From Candidatus Pacearchaeota archaeon (GTDB taxonomy: Archaea; Nanobdellota; Nanobdellia; Pacearchaeales; GW2011-AR1), in contig JAIFVX010000002.1 in the NCBI GenBank assembly GCA_019659125.1, positions 1 through 64,000 of the forward strand: 64,000 nt of DNA. The letters are read 5' to 3'. A model generated the notes under the pieces. That model worked only from the letters and a program-made list of their open reading frames with translations. It was not told the DNA's origin and searched no databases. Of this stretch, positions 48,937-57,169 are shown piece after piece. Made by a program: the position numbers and the translations under genes. The first letter of the stretch is position 1. Each line of letters begins with the position of its first letter.

Positions 48937-49164
48937 TTATTGTGATATATTCTGATATTCTAAAGAAGTATTGATATCTGAAGCAAGGTGCTCTTCGATG
49001 ACAATTCCTGAAGGAGTTGTCGTTATATTGGATCCTTTTGAGACTTTTTTTACGAGAGCATCAGGTTTTGTGTCTTTATACTTGATATAGAAGAGGGTTC
49101 CTGTGACTATAAGAAGAAGGATGACTGCCCATATAATTGTCCCGAAAAACGCGCGCTTATTCAT
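48937..49164 (-). CDS. small membrane-anchored protein
   Basis: The 75-residue protein has one N-terminal hydrophobic segment (AFFGTIIWAVILLLIVTGTLFYI near 5-27) and an outside tail with sequons (NIT, NTS, NIS). A TATA box ATTTATAC about 26 bases upstream supports the start. It is divergent from the recombinase gene. The family is not recognised. Confidence 0.65.
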   Translation of the reverse strand: MNKRAFFGTIIWAVILLLIVTGTLFYIKYKDTKPDALVKKVSKGSNITTTPSGIVIEEHLASDINTSLEYQNISQ

Positions 49165-49236
49165 AGGTTTAGATCATCTTATTGTATAAATATCTATCCT
49201 AAAGGTTTAAATAAAAGTTCGCTTTAAAGGAGACAG

Positions 49237-50049
49237 ATGAATGAACTAGAAAAATTGAGGACTGAATTGAAAATACGAGGTTTTTCTCCACTGACGGTGA
49301 GAAACTATTATTTTTTCGTCAATAAATTCATGGAGAGAACTAATAAGCCTTGTGAGAGCTTGAATGAAGACGATGTAAAGGCATATCTTTCTGAAATGTT
49401 TGACACGAAATCTAAAAATACTATCATGCTTGCTGCTGCCTCCTTGAAATTCTTTTATGGAGAGATCCTTGGAAAAGAATTTGCAAAGATCAAGATGCCT
49501 AAGAAAGATAGAAAACTTCCTGAAGTACTTAACAAAGAGGAAGTAAAAAGCCTCATTGAGGCTGCAGAGACTATAAAGTCACGATTCATTATTTCTATGC
49601 TTTACTCGGCTGGACTTCGTGTTTCTGAGCTTGTAAACTTAAAAGTTGGAGACATAAACCTTGCTGATAAGACTGGATGGGTAAGAAAGGGAAAAGGATC
49701 GAAAGATCGACTGTTCATGATTTCTGAAGGGCTTGCTCAAGACCTTACGGACTACCTACAACATAAGGGCGTTGGATACGCCTATTTGTTTTCCAAGGAC
49801 AAGCCATTGACGACGAGGAATATACAGAAAATTATTTCACTCACCAAGACAAAAGCAGGTCTATCAAAGAAAGTGACTCCCCATACTCTTAGGCATAGTT
49901 TTGCCACCCATCTCTTGGAACAGGGGACTGACATAAGGATCATCCAGGCGATGCTTGGGCATGCATCATTGAATACAACGCAAGTGTACACGCATGTATC
50001 CTCTGATCAAATAAAGAAAGTAGTTAATCCTCTTGAGGGGCTCTACTGA
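49237..50049 (+). CDS. xerA: tyrosine recombinase, XerA type
   Basis: The 270-residue protein has an N-terminal SAM-like core-binding domain (RGFSPLTVRNYYFFVNKF near 13-30) and a C-terminal catalytic domain with Arg in SAGLRVSELVNLKV near 124-137, Lys near 157, HTLRHSFATHLLEQG near 208-222 (His and Arg), LGHASLNTTQVYTHV near 232-246 (His and nucleophile Tyr). This is the archaeal XerA type used to resolve chromosome dimers at a dif site. A GGAG sequence is five bases upstream. No integrase-like island markers are adjacent. Confidence 0.95.
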   Translation: MNELEKLRTELKIRGFSPLTVRNYYFFVNKFMERTNKPCESLNEDDVKAYLSEMFDTKSKNTIMLAAASLKFFYGEILGKEFAKIKMPKKDRKLPEVLNKEEVKSLIEAAETIKSRFIISMLYSAGLRVSELVNLKVGDINLADKTGWVRKGKGSKDRLFMISEGLAQDLTDYLQHKGVGYAYLFSKDKPLTTRNIQKIISLTKTKAGLSKKVTPHTLRHSFATHLLEQGTDIRIIQAMLGHASLNTTQVYTHVSSDQIKKVVNPLEGLY

Positions 50050-50550
50050 CTACCAGTGCACTTTGTATTCTTCAGGAAGCAATGAAAATCGCAATAATCC
50101 CTTGGCGTATCGCTTGATATCATAAATGCCTATTCCTGATTCAAGAGGTGTGGGAAATGTCAGATCTCTTTTTCTCCCTTCAGGGCAGGGATCTGGATGT
50201 ATTACTACGCCTCTTCCATGTTCTTGCGAATAGTGGCGTGCTTCTTTGACAATTTCCCATAAAGGGCGATCTGCATTATCCGCTAACGTCCACCCATCAT
50301 AATCATCAAGAAAAACATTGTTATAGAAGGGGTTAACGTGCGTAAGAAGTCCATCCTCTCCCACTGAAAAATATTGAAATTTCGGATCTGAACGACGGAA
50401 AAGCCTTCCCCCTGTTGGTCGCAACGCATGCAATCCGCGCGATGTTGGTTCGATTCGATGAGTAGGATAATGTTCAGTAATTGGCTTCTCGAAATCAAAT
50501 GTCATCTGAAACGGCTTTCTTCCTGCAACTAATATCGTTTCATGAACCAT
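50050..50550 (-). CDS. hypothetical protein downstream of uS9
   Basis: The 166-residue soluble protein has no recognised motif (GRLFRRSDPKFQYFSVGEDGLL, HGRGVVIHPDPCPEGRKRD). Its start overlaps the uS9 stop by one base, so it sits at the end of the ribosomal operon in the place where RpoN and RpoK are often found. A relation to ribosome function is possible only by position. Confidence 0.65.
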   Translation of the reverse strand: MVHETILVAGRKPFQMTFDFEKPITEHYPTHRIEPTSRGLHALRPTGGRLFRRSDPKFQYFSVGEDGLLTHVNPFYNNVFLDDYDGWTLADNADRPLWEIVKEARHYSQEHGRGVVIHPDPCPEGRKRDLTFPTPLESGIGIYDIKRYAKGLLRFSLLPEEYKVHW

Positions 50551-50957
50551 TATCTGTAAGACTTCTGTCTCTTTGCACGAGCCTTGGAGTCTCCAGGCTT
50601 TCGAGTTTCCTTTCTTCGAGAATCTTGAACCACCATGTTTCGATCATATCTCATGAACGATTTTCTTAATGTCTCTGAGGACGTAAGAGCTATCAAAGCT
50701 CGGGCAATACCTACTCGGGCTGCTTCAATCTGTGACTCTTTTCCGCCACCTTGTGTACTGATATGAAGATCATGCTTAAGATCTCCTAGTTCCCTCTCGT
50801 AAATTCTCAATGGCTCTACAAGGGCAAGCCTATGGAATAGGGTCAGTTCTGCTGAAGGAAGGTGGTTATAGAATATCTTTCCTGTTCCTGGAAGAACTCG
50901 AACTTTTGCTACGGCAGTCTTTCTCTTTCCCGCAATAATAAGTGTTTTATGGCTCAT
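50550..50957 (-). CDS. rps9: ribosomal protein uS9
   Basis: The 135-residue protein is archaeal S9 of the small subunit head: AGKRKTAVAKVRVLPGTGKIF near 9-29, STQGGGKESQIEAARVGIARAL near 67-88, and the conserved C-terminal KRQKSYR that reaches the P-site tRNA. It overlaps uL13 by four bases and ends where the hypothetical gene begins. Confidence 0.98.
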   Translation of the reverse strand: MSHKTLIIAGKRKTAVAKVRVLPGTGKIFYNHLPSAELTLFHRLALVEPLRIYERELGDLKHDLHISTQGGGKESQIEAARVGIARALIALTSSETLRKSFMRYDRNMVVQDSRRKETRKPGDSKARAKRQKSYR

Positions 50958-51355
50958 AGTAATTTGCTTAATTCTCCTAGTTTCATGGTTTTAACAGGCT
51001 TTTCTTTTCCTGCATGCAATTTCTTTGCTGATTCATATTCAGCAGGAGTCTGATTATGACATATAACTCTGTCAAGGGCTGCCTCTCCTCGTCCTTGAGT
51101 GTAGGGAAGCATGCCTCGGACAATTCGCTTGACAATCCTCTCAGCACTTTTAGGGAAATGAGGACCTCGTAGACTTGATCCACCTCGTCCTCGAGCTTCC
51201 TGGTACTCTTTGATTATTGACTCTCGTCTTCCTGTAATGATGATTTCATTACAATTGACTATGACAACAGATTTACCAAGAAGTGCTTGCTTTGCCGCAT
51301 AGCTGGCCAATCTTCCTAGAGTTGCATTCGTCGCGTCAATAATTATTTGATTCAT
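50954..51355 (-). CDS. rpl13: ribosomal protein uL13
   Basis: The 133-residue protein is archaeal L13 of the large subunit: IIDATNATLGRLASYAAKQAL near 4-24, VIVNCNEIIITG near 30-41, RGPHFPKSAERIVKRIVRGMLPY near 63-85. It overlaps both neighbours (eL18 and uS9) by four bases, the classic archaeal order eL18-uL13-uS9. Confidence 0.98.
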   Translation of the reverse strand: MNQIIIDATNATLGRLASYAAKQALLGKSVVIVNCNEIIITGRRESIIKEYQEARGRGGSSLRGPHFPKSAERIVKRIVRGMLPYTQGRGEAALDRVICHNQTPAEYESAKKLHAGKEKPVKTMKLGELSKLL

Positions 51356-51720
51356 CTTAATACCTTTATTCCTTGTGCCTTAGGGTTTATTTTAATTTCA
51401 TCGGCAATTGTTGCAGATTCTGATTTTGTATCCTTTAGCTTATCTCGTGCTGAGGCTGAAATGCCGAGAGCGCATATTCTTACTTTCTTTGTCAGTGCTC
51501 CAGAGCCAAGAACTTTTCCTGGAATCACAACGGTGTCTCCAGCCGTTGTTTGCTTGTCTATATCGGAGAGATTGACTGAGGCTTGCCTTCGTGTTGATCC
51601 TGAAAGAATTTGTGCAAGCTTATTCCAGGCCTTATTTTTGTGAGCCATGAAGATGGTTTCAGCTAGAGAAGGGTTTGTTTTCCTTCGTATTCGTTCCTTA
51701 ACTTTTGTTCCACTGATCAT
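51352..51720 (-). CDS. rpl18e: ribosomal protein eL18
   Basis: The 122-residue protein is L18e, an archaeal/eukaryotic large-subunit protein: RKTNPSLAETIFMAHKNKAWNKLAQIL near 13-39, SDIDKQTTAGDTVVIPGKVLGSG near 52-74. In most archaea it follows RpoD directly; here about 3.7 kb separate them. Confidence 0.97.
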   Translation of the reverse strand: MISGTKVKERIRRKTNPSLAETIFMAHKNKAWNKLAQILSGSTRRQASVNLSDIDKQTTAGDTVVIPGKVLGSGALTKKVRICALGISASARDKLKDTKSESATIADEIKINPKAQGIKVLR

Positions 51721-51795
51721 AGCAATCCTTCGAACAATGGTATTTAAACCTATTGAAAGAAAAAGCTTTTTATACCCTTATACACACTTGTATTC

Positions 51796-52014
51796 ATGAA
51801 AAAAATTCGAGTCAATATCACTGTTGATAAGGCTACCTTGGAGAAGGCAAAGACAAAGTTAAATCTCTTTGGAGGCAAGCTCAGCACTTTATTCAACGCA
51901 TACCTCGCCGATTTCGTCTCATCCATGGACAAAGAGTTCGCGGGCACTCATAAAGACCTGCACCATAAGGTAAAGGAATTGGAAGAGAGAATAAGAAGGT
52001 TAGAAGGAAAATAA
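51796..52014 (+). CDS. small ribbon-helix-helix-like protein
   Basis: The 72-residue protein begins MKKIRVNITVDKATLEKAKTKLN and continues with a helix and a C-terminal coiled-coil-like helix (LHHKVKELEERIRRLEGK). The strand-helix start is like small antitoxin-type RHH or DUF6364-like proteins. No toxin gene is adjacent. A TTTTATAC box near 51770 lies about 27 bases upstream. It is on the plus strand inside the split of the ribosomal operon. Confidence 0.65.
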   Translation: MKKIRVNITVDKATLEKAKTKLNLFGGKLSTLFNAYLADFVSSMDKEFAGTHKDLHHKVKELEERIRRLEGK

Positions 52015-52668
52015 TTAGATATGATAGTGCTGAGGATTCTTAAAATAATTTCCATACGATGCAATAAATGAGCCTTGGTCGTCAGTCACTCCCTCATGGG
52101 GCAGGAGGCTCGACCAAAACTTCAAAGAATACATAAAAGTATTTGTGATTGGAGGGATTTCTATCTCTTTTATAGGCAATTGTTCTTTGATGATTTGATA
52201 GTGATGGGGTGATATGTTAATACCTTGCTTTATCAGGCTATCCCTATCTATGGGAACATATCTCATTAGTCTCGGAGCACGATGGAGGTTTATCAACACT
52301 CTGGCAACCTCATCATTCCTATGCGCAGGATCTTTTACATGATTTACTCCTGGATGCACATCAATATGCATCCCACCATATTCAGAATCAGGTTTTTGGG
52401 AAACAAGGCGTATAAAGGCAAGAGGCAAGGGTACCAACGATCTCAATTGATATGCAAGCTTAATACATCGTGGATATCTTTCCATCTCCTTAGCCTCTAG
52501 CCCTGGAAAATATCCCCATGTAATTGCTTTCTCTTTTTTGCTATGGGCAAGAAGCTCCTCATAAGCTTCTTTAATGTCAAAATTCTCAGAACCGAACTCA
52601 TGTCTCTCGAGCACCATCAAGGGATTCTCTTCTGTCCCTTCTATTATTTCCTTCGTAGTACGCATCAA
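52015..52668 (-). CDS. possible 2-oxoglutarate/Fe(II)-type oxygenase
   Basis: The 217-residue protein has YGGMHIDVHPG near 96-106 (HxD), VARVLINLHRAPRLMRYVPID near 121-141, and WSSLLPHEGVTDDQGSFIASYG near 183-204 with a distal His and Gly-rich end. The order HxD, Arg-x-x-x-Asn-Leu, distal His resembles aspartyl/asparaginyl hydroxylase-type enzymes with iron and 2-oxoglutarate, but the match is weak. It lies in the insertion between the two ribosomal operon parts, abutting the convergent small gene by one base. Confidence 0.6.
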   Translation of the reverse strand: MMRTTKEIIEGTEENPLMVLERHEFGSENFDIKEAYEELLAHSKKEKAITWGYFPGLEAKEMERYPRCIKLAYQLRSLVPLPLAFIRLVSQKPDSEYGGMHIDVHPGVNHVKDPAHRNDEVARVLINLHRAPRLMRYVPIDRDSLIKQGINISPHHYQIIKEQLPIKEIEIPPITNTFMYSLKFWSSLLPHEGVTDDQGSFIASYGNYFKNPQHYHI

Positions 52669-52705
52669 AGGTAGTGGAATAGGGAGTATATATCTTTATA
52701 GAAAG

Positions 52706-52789
52706 TGCGGGGAGTAGGAATCGAACCTACGCAAGCACTAAGCTACTGCGGCCTTAACGCAGCCCGTTTGACCGCTCCGGCATCCCCGC
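52706..52789 (-). tRNA. tRNA-Leu with AAG anticodon
   Basis: A full class II tRNA: acceptor GCGGGGA/TCCCCGC, anticodon stem CTGCG/CGCAG around loop TTAAGGC, variable arm, T arm GTAGG-TTCGATT-CCTAC, discriminator A. The loop gives anticodon AAG, with A at position 34, for leucine codon CUU. Archaea almost always use GAG for this box. A TATA-like CTTTAAAAAA lies about 28 bases upstream. There is no intron. Confidence 0.93.
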
Positions 52790-52907
52790 ATTAAGAACTA
52801 TCGAAGATTGGTTTTTTAAAGCTATCCACCACGGAAAGTTATATATATCACTTTGACTGTTACCATTATATGCCGCTTGCTTCTTGCTAGTAACGGTTTC
52901 ATATCTT

Positions 52908-54734
52908 ATGCGTTTTGATCTCAAATCAATTATGATTGGCGTGTTCGTTCTCCTCGCATTAGCCCTTGGCTTGTTAACTCCTTCTTATTCTCTTACCGAA
53001 AAACCCGCAGTTACTTTGACTGTGCCTCCGCAACCTGCTTTCAGCACAGGCAGCGAATGGATTAAGCTTAACGGGAAAAATGGAGAACTCAATGTAAGCA
53101 GAAGTAGCTCTATTTCAGGGTTTTCAAAAATGACCTGGAATATATGGGTAAAGCAGGACAAATATAACTCCAATGCTGGGTTATTTGGACAGTATATTCC
53201 TTCGACGGGAAAAAAGGCGTATCTTATCAGAACCACGGACACCAATGGAGTCTCAGTTGTCCTTTCTACCGATGGGGCTAATACGGCTACCTATGCATCA
53301 GATGCTGCAAGGGCATGCGGAGTCAGGAGCAACGGACAGTGGACAATGTTGACGATAACCTATGATGGTTCTCGACTAGTGTATTACAGAAATGGAGTAG
53401 TGTGTGATAGTGATTCCACGTCTGCCCACTCAGTGTTTGACGCATCGTCTCCTTTAAGCATTGGAGGAGGCAATAAGATATTCTTCAATGGAAGTGTTGA
53501 TGATGTAAAGATGTATGAAAAAAGTCTTGCCTCTTCACAAGTTGCAAGATTATACATGGAGGCGGAACATGGACAAAACCTTGGACAATCAATTCCCATA
53601 ATTTTATATCATCAGATCAAGTCGCCGGCAACAAGTGCAGACATAATAACGCCTACACAATTCAAGCAACATATGGACTATTTGAAGAGTGAGGGATTCA
53701 CCACGATTACTCCTACTGATTATCTGAACTGGAGAAAAGGCCAATTCACCATGCCTTCAAAGCCAGTGATTATTTATTTCGATGATGGGTGGAGAAGCGT
53801 TTATGATAACGCATACCCCATTATGCAACAATATGGATTCAAGGGAACTGAAGCAGTCGTAAGCAACTATGCTAATGGTGTGCAAGGTGGGCCATCTTAT
53901 ATGCATTGGCCAGAATTAAAGCAATTGCAGGATAGTGGATGGGAAATTACCTCTCATGGAATGAGTCACACGGACATGCTTACCTTCAGCGAATCCAATT
54001 TCAGAAAGCAACTCATTGCTTCTAAACAGAATATAACGCAGCATCTTGGGAAAACACCAACATCTTTTGTTTTCCCATTTCATAGATCAAACTCAACATA
54101 CACCAAGATATGCGGAGATTATTACACCCTATGCTGGACTTATGGAAGCAATCCTGACACTCCTAGATATACATTCAAGTCTGACAATCCTCTTGCATAC
54201 CAAGGATTGAAGAGAATAAGCATATCAAACTACACTGATATGACGATATTCAGAAACATATTTGGAAGAGAAAGCGATCTTGTAGGGGAGTGGACACTCG
54301 ATGAAGGGACGGGAACAACAACGAGAGATACATCCGGATACAGTAATACCGCTAGATTAACACCGGGAGCAAGCTGGAAAGATGCTCCTATCACTATACC
54401 TCCTCCCGTGAATACCACGAACACAACCACGACTAACAGCACTGATGCAGATAGAGATGGAATTATTAATAGTCAAGATATCTGTCCTAGTACTAAGCTT
54501 CCTGAGGCACTTGATCTTGTTTCTCTTAGATATGGTAACATAGATAACGATCTTGCCTTTGAAACAAAGGATTCATCTGGAAATATTATAGAAAATTCCA
54601 CCTATACGATGACTCGTACGAAAGGATGCTCGTGTGTACAAATTCTTGATGCACTCAATAGCACAAGCACGTACGCATATGCACATGGATGTCCTGCAAG
54701 CACTATGAATATATGGCTTTCACATAATCCCTAG
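52908..54734 (+). CDS. secreted LamG-polysaccharide deacetylase protein, second copy
   Basis: ATG 52908 is preferred over a TTG at 52884. The 608-residue protein has a signal peptide (near 8-25), a LamG-like domain (near 42-220, MTWNIWVKQ and DDVKMYEKSLASSQVARLY), a NodB-type deacetylase domain (near 225-440, IYFDDGWRS and SHGMSHTDM), and a C-terminal part with a calcium-binding type-3 thrombospondin-like DADRDGIINSQDICP near 518-532 in place of dockerin repeats. It is clearly paralogous to 44916-46976 over the first 450 residues. It likely deacetylates an extracellular glycan. Confidence 0.88.
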   Translation: MRFDLKSIMIGVFVLLALALGLLTPSYSLTEKPAVTLTVPPQPAFSTGSEWIKLNGKNGELNVSRSSSISGFSKMTWNIWVKQDKYNSNAGLFGQYIPSTGKKAYLIRTTDTNGVSVVLSTDGANTATYASDAARACGVRSNGQWTMLTITYDGSRLVYYRNGVVCDSDSTSAHSVFDASSPLSIGGGNKIFFNGSVDDVKMYEKSLASSQVARLYMEAEHGQNLGQSIPIILYHQIKSPATSADIITPTQFKQHMDYLKSEGFTTITPTDYLNWRKGQFTMPSKPVIIYFDDGWRSVYDNAYPIMQQYGFKGTEAVVSNYANGVQGGPSYMHWPELKQLQDSGWEITSHGMSHTDMLTFSESNFRKQLIASKQNITQHLGKTPTSFVFPFHRSNSTYTKICGDYYTLCWTYGSNPDTPRYTFKSDNPLAYQGLKRISISNYTDMTIFRNIFGRESDLVGEWTLDEGTGTTTRDTSGYSNTARLTPGASWKDAPITIPPPVNTTNTTTTNSTDADRDGIINSQDICPSTKLPEALDLVSLRYGNIDNDLAFETKDSSGNIIENSTYTMTRTKGCSCVQILDALNSTSTYAYAHGCPASTMNIWLSHNP

Positions 54735-54736
54735 GA

Positions 54737-54886
54737 TTACATGAACTCGTCGTAATCTAAAGCCTTCTTGAGCTTTACCCTTAAAATAGCATCTTTCACG
54801 GCTTCACGAGTCCTTGCAGGGATAGCAAACCTATCCTCCACCACTTTCTTCATCGCTTTTTCCATTCTTACCTGAGATATTGTCAT
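54737..54886 (-). CDS. 49-residue basic protein
   Basis: ATG 54886 is chosen because a TATA box TTTATATA is about 30 bases upstream; the longer frame to 54949 would cover that box. The protein is helical and basic (MTISQVRMEKAMKKVVEDRF, AVKDAILRVKLKKALDYDEF). It converges on the deacetylase gene, stop to stop within three bases. The family is not recognised. Confidence 0.6.
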   Translation of the reverse strand: MTISQVRMEKAMKKVVEDRFAIPARTREAVKDAILRVKLKKALDYDEFM

Positions 54887-54945
54887 CCCTTGGAAACATG
54901 ATTCTTCTATATAAATCTTTTGACAGCGACGACCACTCGGTAGAA

Positions 54946-55389
54946 TCAATTAGAAATAGCTATTCCCAATCTTTGCTTAACATCTGCTAATTGCTCCTGA
55001 GGAACATCCGTAACAATTTTGTGATAGAGAGTGTTAACGTGTTTTTCCCATTCACCAGATCTATAAAACAAAACCTCAAATCGTTGTTTATCAAATTCAA
55101 CTTCTGGATTAGGATATGTGACTGGCTCGTTTACACGCTCCTGTGCTTTGAACACTTCATTTCTCCGAGAAGTAACTGTTAACTCTTCATCTCCCATCCC
55201 ATAGGCATGATATACAATGTTGAGATTATCATCAGAAAAGTAATAATGGGCATTTGCATAGTCACCATTGGACGTCTTTCCGCCTTTTCCAAGTTTTATA
55301 GCAATATCTATGCACTGTGGAATAAGTCTTGCTTCTTTAATATGTACTGCGGTTTCCTGAATTTTCCTTTCTAACTCAATTACCTTCAT
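54946..55389 (-). CDS. hypothetical protein
   Basis: ATG 55389 is preferred: a CTTTTAAAG box is about 30 bases upstream, whereas the longer frame to 55434 reads through it. The 147-residue protein is soluble and mixed (MKVIELERKIQETAVHIK, GDYANAHYYFSDDNLNIVYHAYGMGDEELTV). It lies directly downstream of rpoD, separated by 59 bases and with its own promoter. The family is not recognised. Confidence 0.65.
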   Translation of the reverse strand: MKVIELERKIQETAVHIKEARLIPQCIDIAIKLGKGGKTSNGDYANAHYYFSDDNLNIVYHAYGMGDEELTVTSRRNEVFKAQERVNEPVTYPNPEVEFDKQRFEVLFYRSGEWEKHVNTLYHKIVTDVPQEQLADVKQRLGIAISN

Positions 55390-55448
55390 AGTAAGGAAAA
55401 TGTATTGAACTTTAAAAGCATTTAGGAACTTCAATATATACTGTAGAA

Positions 55449-56144
55449 TTACTTGATAGCTTTCTCGAATTCCTCGAGGTTTTCTGAAAGAGCGGCAACT
55501 GATTTAGCAAGAATGTCCTTTGCAGGCATTGATCCAAAGGACTCGATGATGAAGAGTATTTCATCTGCGTCTTTTACAGCCTCTGCGTCTAACTTCACAA
55601 TTTCATCTACTTCTGCATCCTTAAGATCGCACATCCACTTTGAGCCTTTCTTCTCGGCTTTTATGAATCCCTTTGACTTTGAAACGATCTTGTCTATCTC
55701 AGGAGTTGACTTTACTTCAAGCACATGACGATAGTAGCATAACCCAGGAGTGTATTTTGCATGATCTATGCCTTTTCCAAGAACTGCAGTCGCAATAAGC
55801 TCGATATGCTTGTCTTCAGTCAGAACTGTAAGGGGGATCTTTCCATAGACTACATCAGCATTGCCGTCCAAATCCTCAGCGTAGACTGTTGCAGGGCCTT
55901 TCTTTGACAATTTAAGGTCTATCTTTGTCTTTGCAGACATTCCTTTCTCAGTCTTTAGAGGGACAAGCCCAAGGCGATGTGCAAGGACTTCATCATACAA
56001 AGCAGAGTCATTCTTGAATATCTCGACTTCATCAATGGCAAGCGTAGGGACTTCAGCAACGCTTCTCCTTAATGCATTTGCAAGAGGTTCGTTTGCCTCC
56101 ATTCTCAAGACAACCTTTCCCGGGTTTTCTTCAACGACTTCCAT
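55449..56144 (-). CDS. rpoD: RNA polymerase subunit D
   Basis: The 231-residue protein is the archaeal Rpb3/alpha-like subunit D that nucleates polymerase assembly: [29 protein letters not shown] near 15-43 and [15 protein letters not shown] near 51-65 are the conserved alpha-family blocks. The cluster-binding Cys set found in some archaeal D subunits is absent; only two Cys occur, so no Fe-S cluster is expected. It ends the block S13-S4-S11-D and starts 25 bases after uS11. Confidence 0.97.
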   Translation of the reverse strand: MEVVEENPGKVVLRMEANEPLANALRRSVAEVPTLAIDEVEIFKNDSALYDEVLAHRLGLVPLKTEKGMSAKTKIDLKLSKKGPATVYAEDLDGNADVVYGKIPLTVLTEDKHIELIATAVLGKGIDHAKYTPGLCYYRHVLEVKSTPEIDKIVSKSKGFIKAEKKGSKWMCDLKDAEVDEIVKLDAEAVKDADEILFIIESFGSMPAKDILAKSVAALSENLEEFEKAIK

Positions 56145-56168
56145 GATAATAGGTGAAAAAAGAGTCTT

Positions 56169-56648
56169 TTAAACTCTTCTGCCTCGCTTACCTCCTTTCT
56201 TCTTAGGACCGCCTCGTGCCACTCGCGTGGTATCAAGGATGCTTATGATCTTGAATCCTTCTTTTCCTAAACTTCTCACCACTGAATGAGAACCTGGGCC
56301 AATACCTATGCTTCCTGTCTTTGCCCTCATTCTAACATAGAGACTGGTGATTCCAAGGTCTTTTGCCCTTTCGGCTGCTCTCTTGGCGACGAACATTGCA
56401 ATAGTTGGATCTGCTTTCAATCGGTCATGCTTTGTCACCATTCCTCCTGAAACTCTTGAAATGGTATTGCCAGCAAGGTCTGTAATATGAACGATCGTGT
56501 TATTCTGGGAGCTGAAGATGTAGGCAATTCCAGCCTTTTCATCCTTCTCTTCCTTGTGTTCCTTGTGCTTCTCTTCCTTAGCTTCTTCTTTCAGTTCTTC
56601 CTTTATTTCCTTTTCTTCAATAATCTCTTGCTTTGTTTCTTCGGCCAT
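56169..56648 (-). CDS. rps11: ribosomal protein uS11
   Basis: The 159-residue protein is archaeal S11: IAYIFSSQNNTIVHITDLAGNTISRVSGGM near 41-70, GSIGIGPGSHSVVRSLGKEGFKI near 112-134, GPKKKGGKRGRRV at the end. An N-terminal extension of about 40 residues is unusually rich in Glu and Lys (KEEKHKEHKEEKDEKA). It overlaps uS4 by one base. Confidence 0.97.
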   Translation of the reverse strand: MAEETKQEIIEEKEIKEELKEEAKEEKHKEHKEEKDEKAGIAYIFSSQNNTIVHITDLAGNTISRVSGGMVTKHDRLKADPTIAMFVAKRAAERAKDLGITSLYVRMRAKTGSIGIGPGSHSVVRSLGKEGFKIISILDTTRVARGGPKKKGGKRGRRV

Positions 56649-57169
56649 TATGCACTTTCCTCCACTATTTCTTCAGCTGCTTCTTGCTCAGCTTCTTTCT
56701 GCTTATGAACTGGCTTTACAGGCTTACCGGCCTTTGAGCTTATAGTTGGTTCTTCAGAAACTCGTACAAGGTAGCTTGGAGTGTTTACCACATTGTTATT
56801 GACCGTAATCTTCTTATGGACTACAAGCTGCCGGGCATGCTGGGGGGTAAATGCAAATCCCTTCTTCACAACCAGCGTTGGAAGCCTTCTTTCTAATAAA
56901 TCTTCTACTTTCAAGTCAAGAACATCAGCAATTGTCTTTATGTGGAGACCAAGCTCCTGCAATTTATTGAAAAGGACTTCTTGCTCTTCATGAGATTCCT
57001 TAGCAAGGTCTTTTGCCCTTCTTCTGAAATAGTTGACTCGAGCAGCAGTCTTCCATATTTCTCGCTTGTTCTTTAATCCATATTTCTGGACAATAATATT
57101 CTCTTCTGCGATTCTTACTTTTTCATAGGCCTTTTTAGGCCTTACATAAAGTTTCTTTTTTCTAATCAT
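56648..57169 (-). CDS. rps4: ribosomal protein uS4
   Basis: The 173-residue protein is archaeal S4 with the S4 RNA-binding domain: LERRLPTLVVKKGFAFTPQHARQLVVHKKITVNNNVV near 92-128, preceded by RRRAKDLAKESHEEQEVLFNKL. It ends in a Glu/Ala-rich acidic tail (KQKEAEQEAAEEIVEESA). It overlaps uS13 by four bases and uS11 by one. Confidence 0.97.
   Translation of the reverse strand: MIRKKKLYVRPKKAYEKVRIAEENIIVQKYGLKNKREIWKTAARVNYFRRRAKDLAKESHEEQEVLFNKLQELGLHIKTIADVLDLKVEDLLERRLPTLVVKKGFAFTPQHARQLVVHKKITVNNNVVNTPSYLVRVSEEPTISSKAGKPVKPVHKQKEAEQEAAEEIVEESA

Noticed and set aside
49237-50049. integrase of a mobile island
   Set aside because: It resembles XerA in size and motifs, and no attachment repeats or phage/plasmid genes adjoin.
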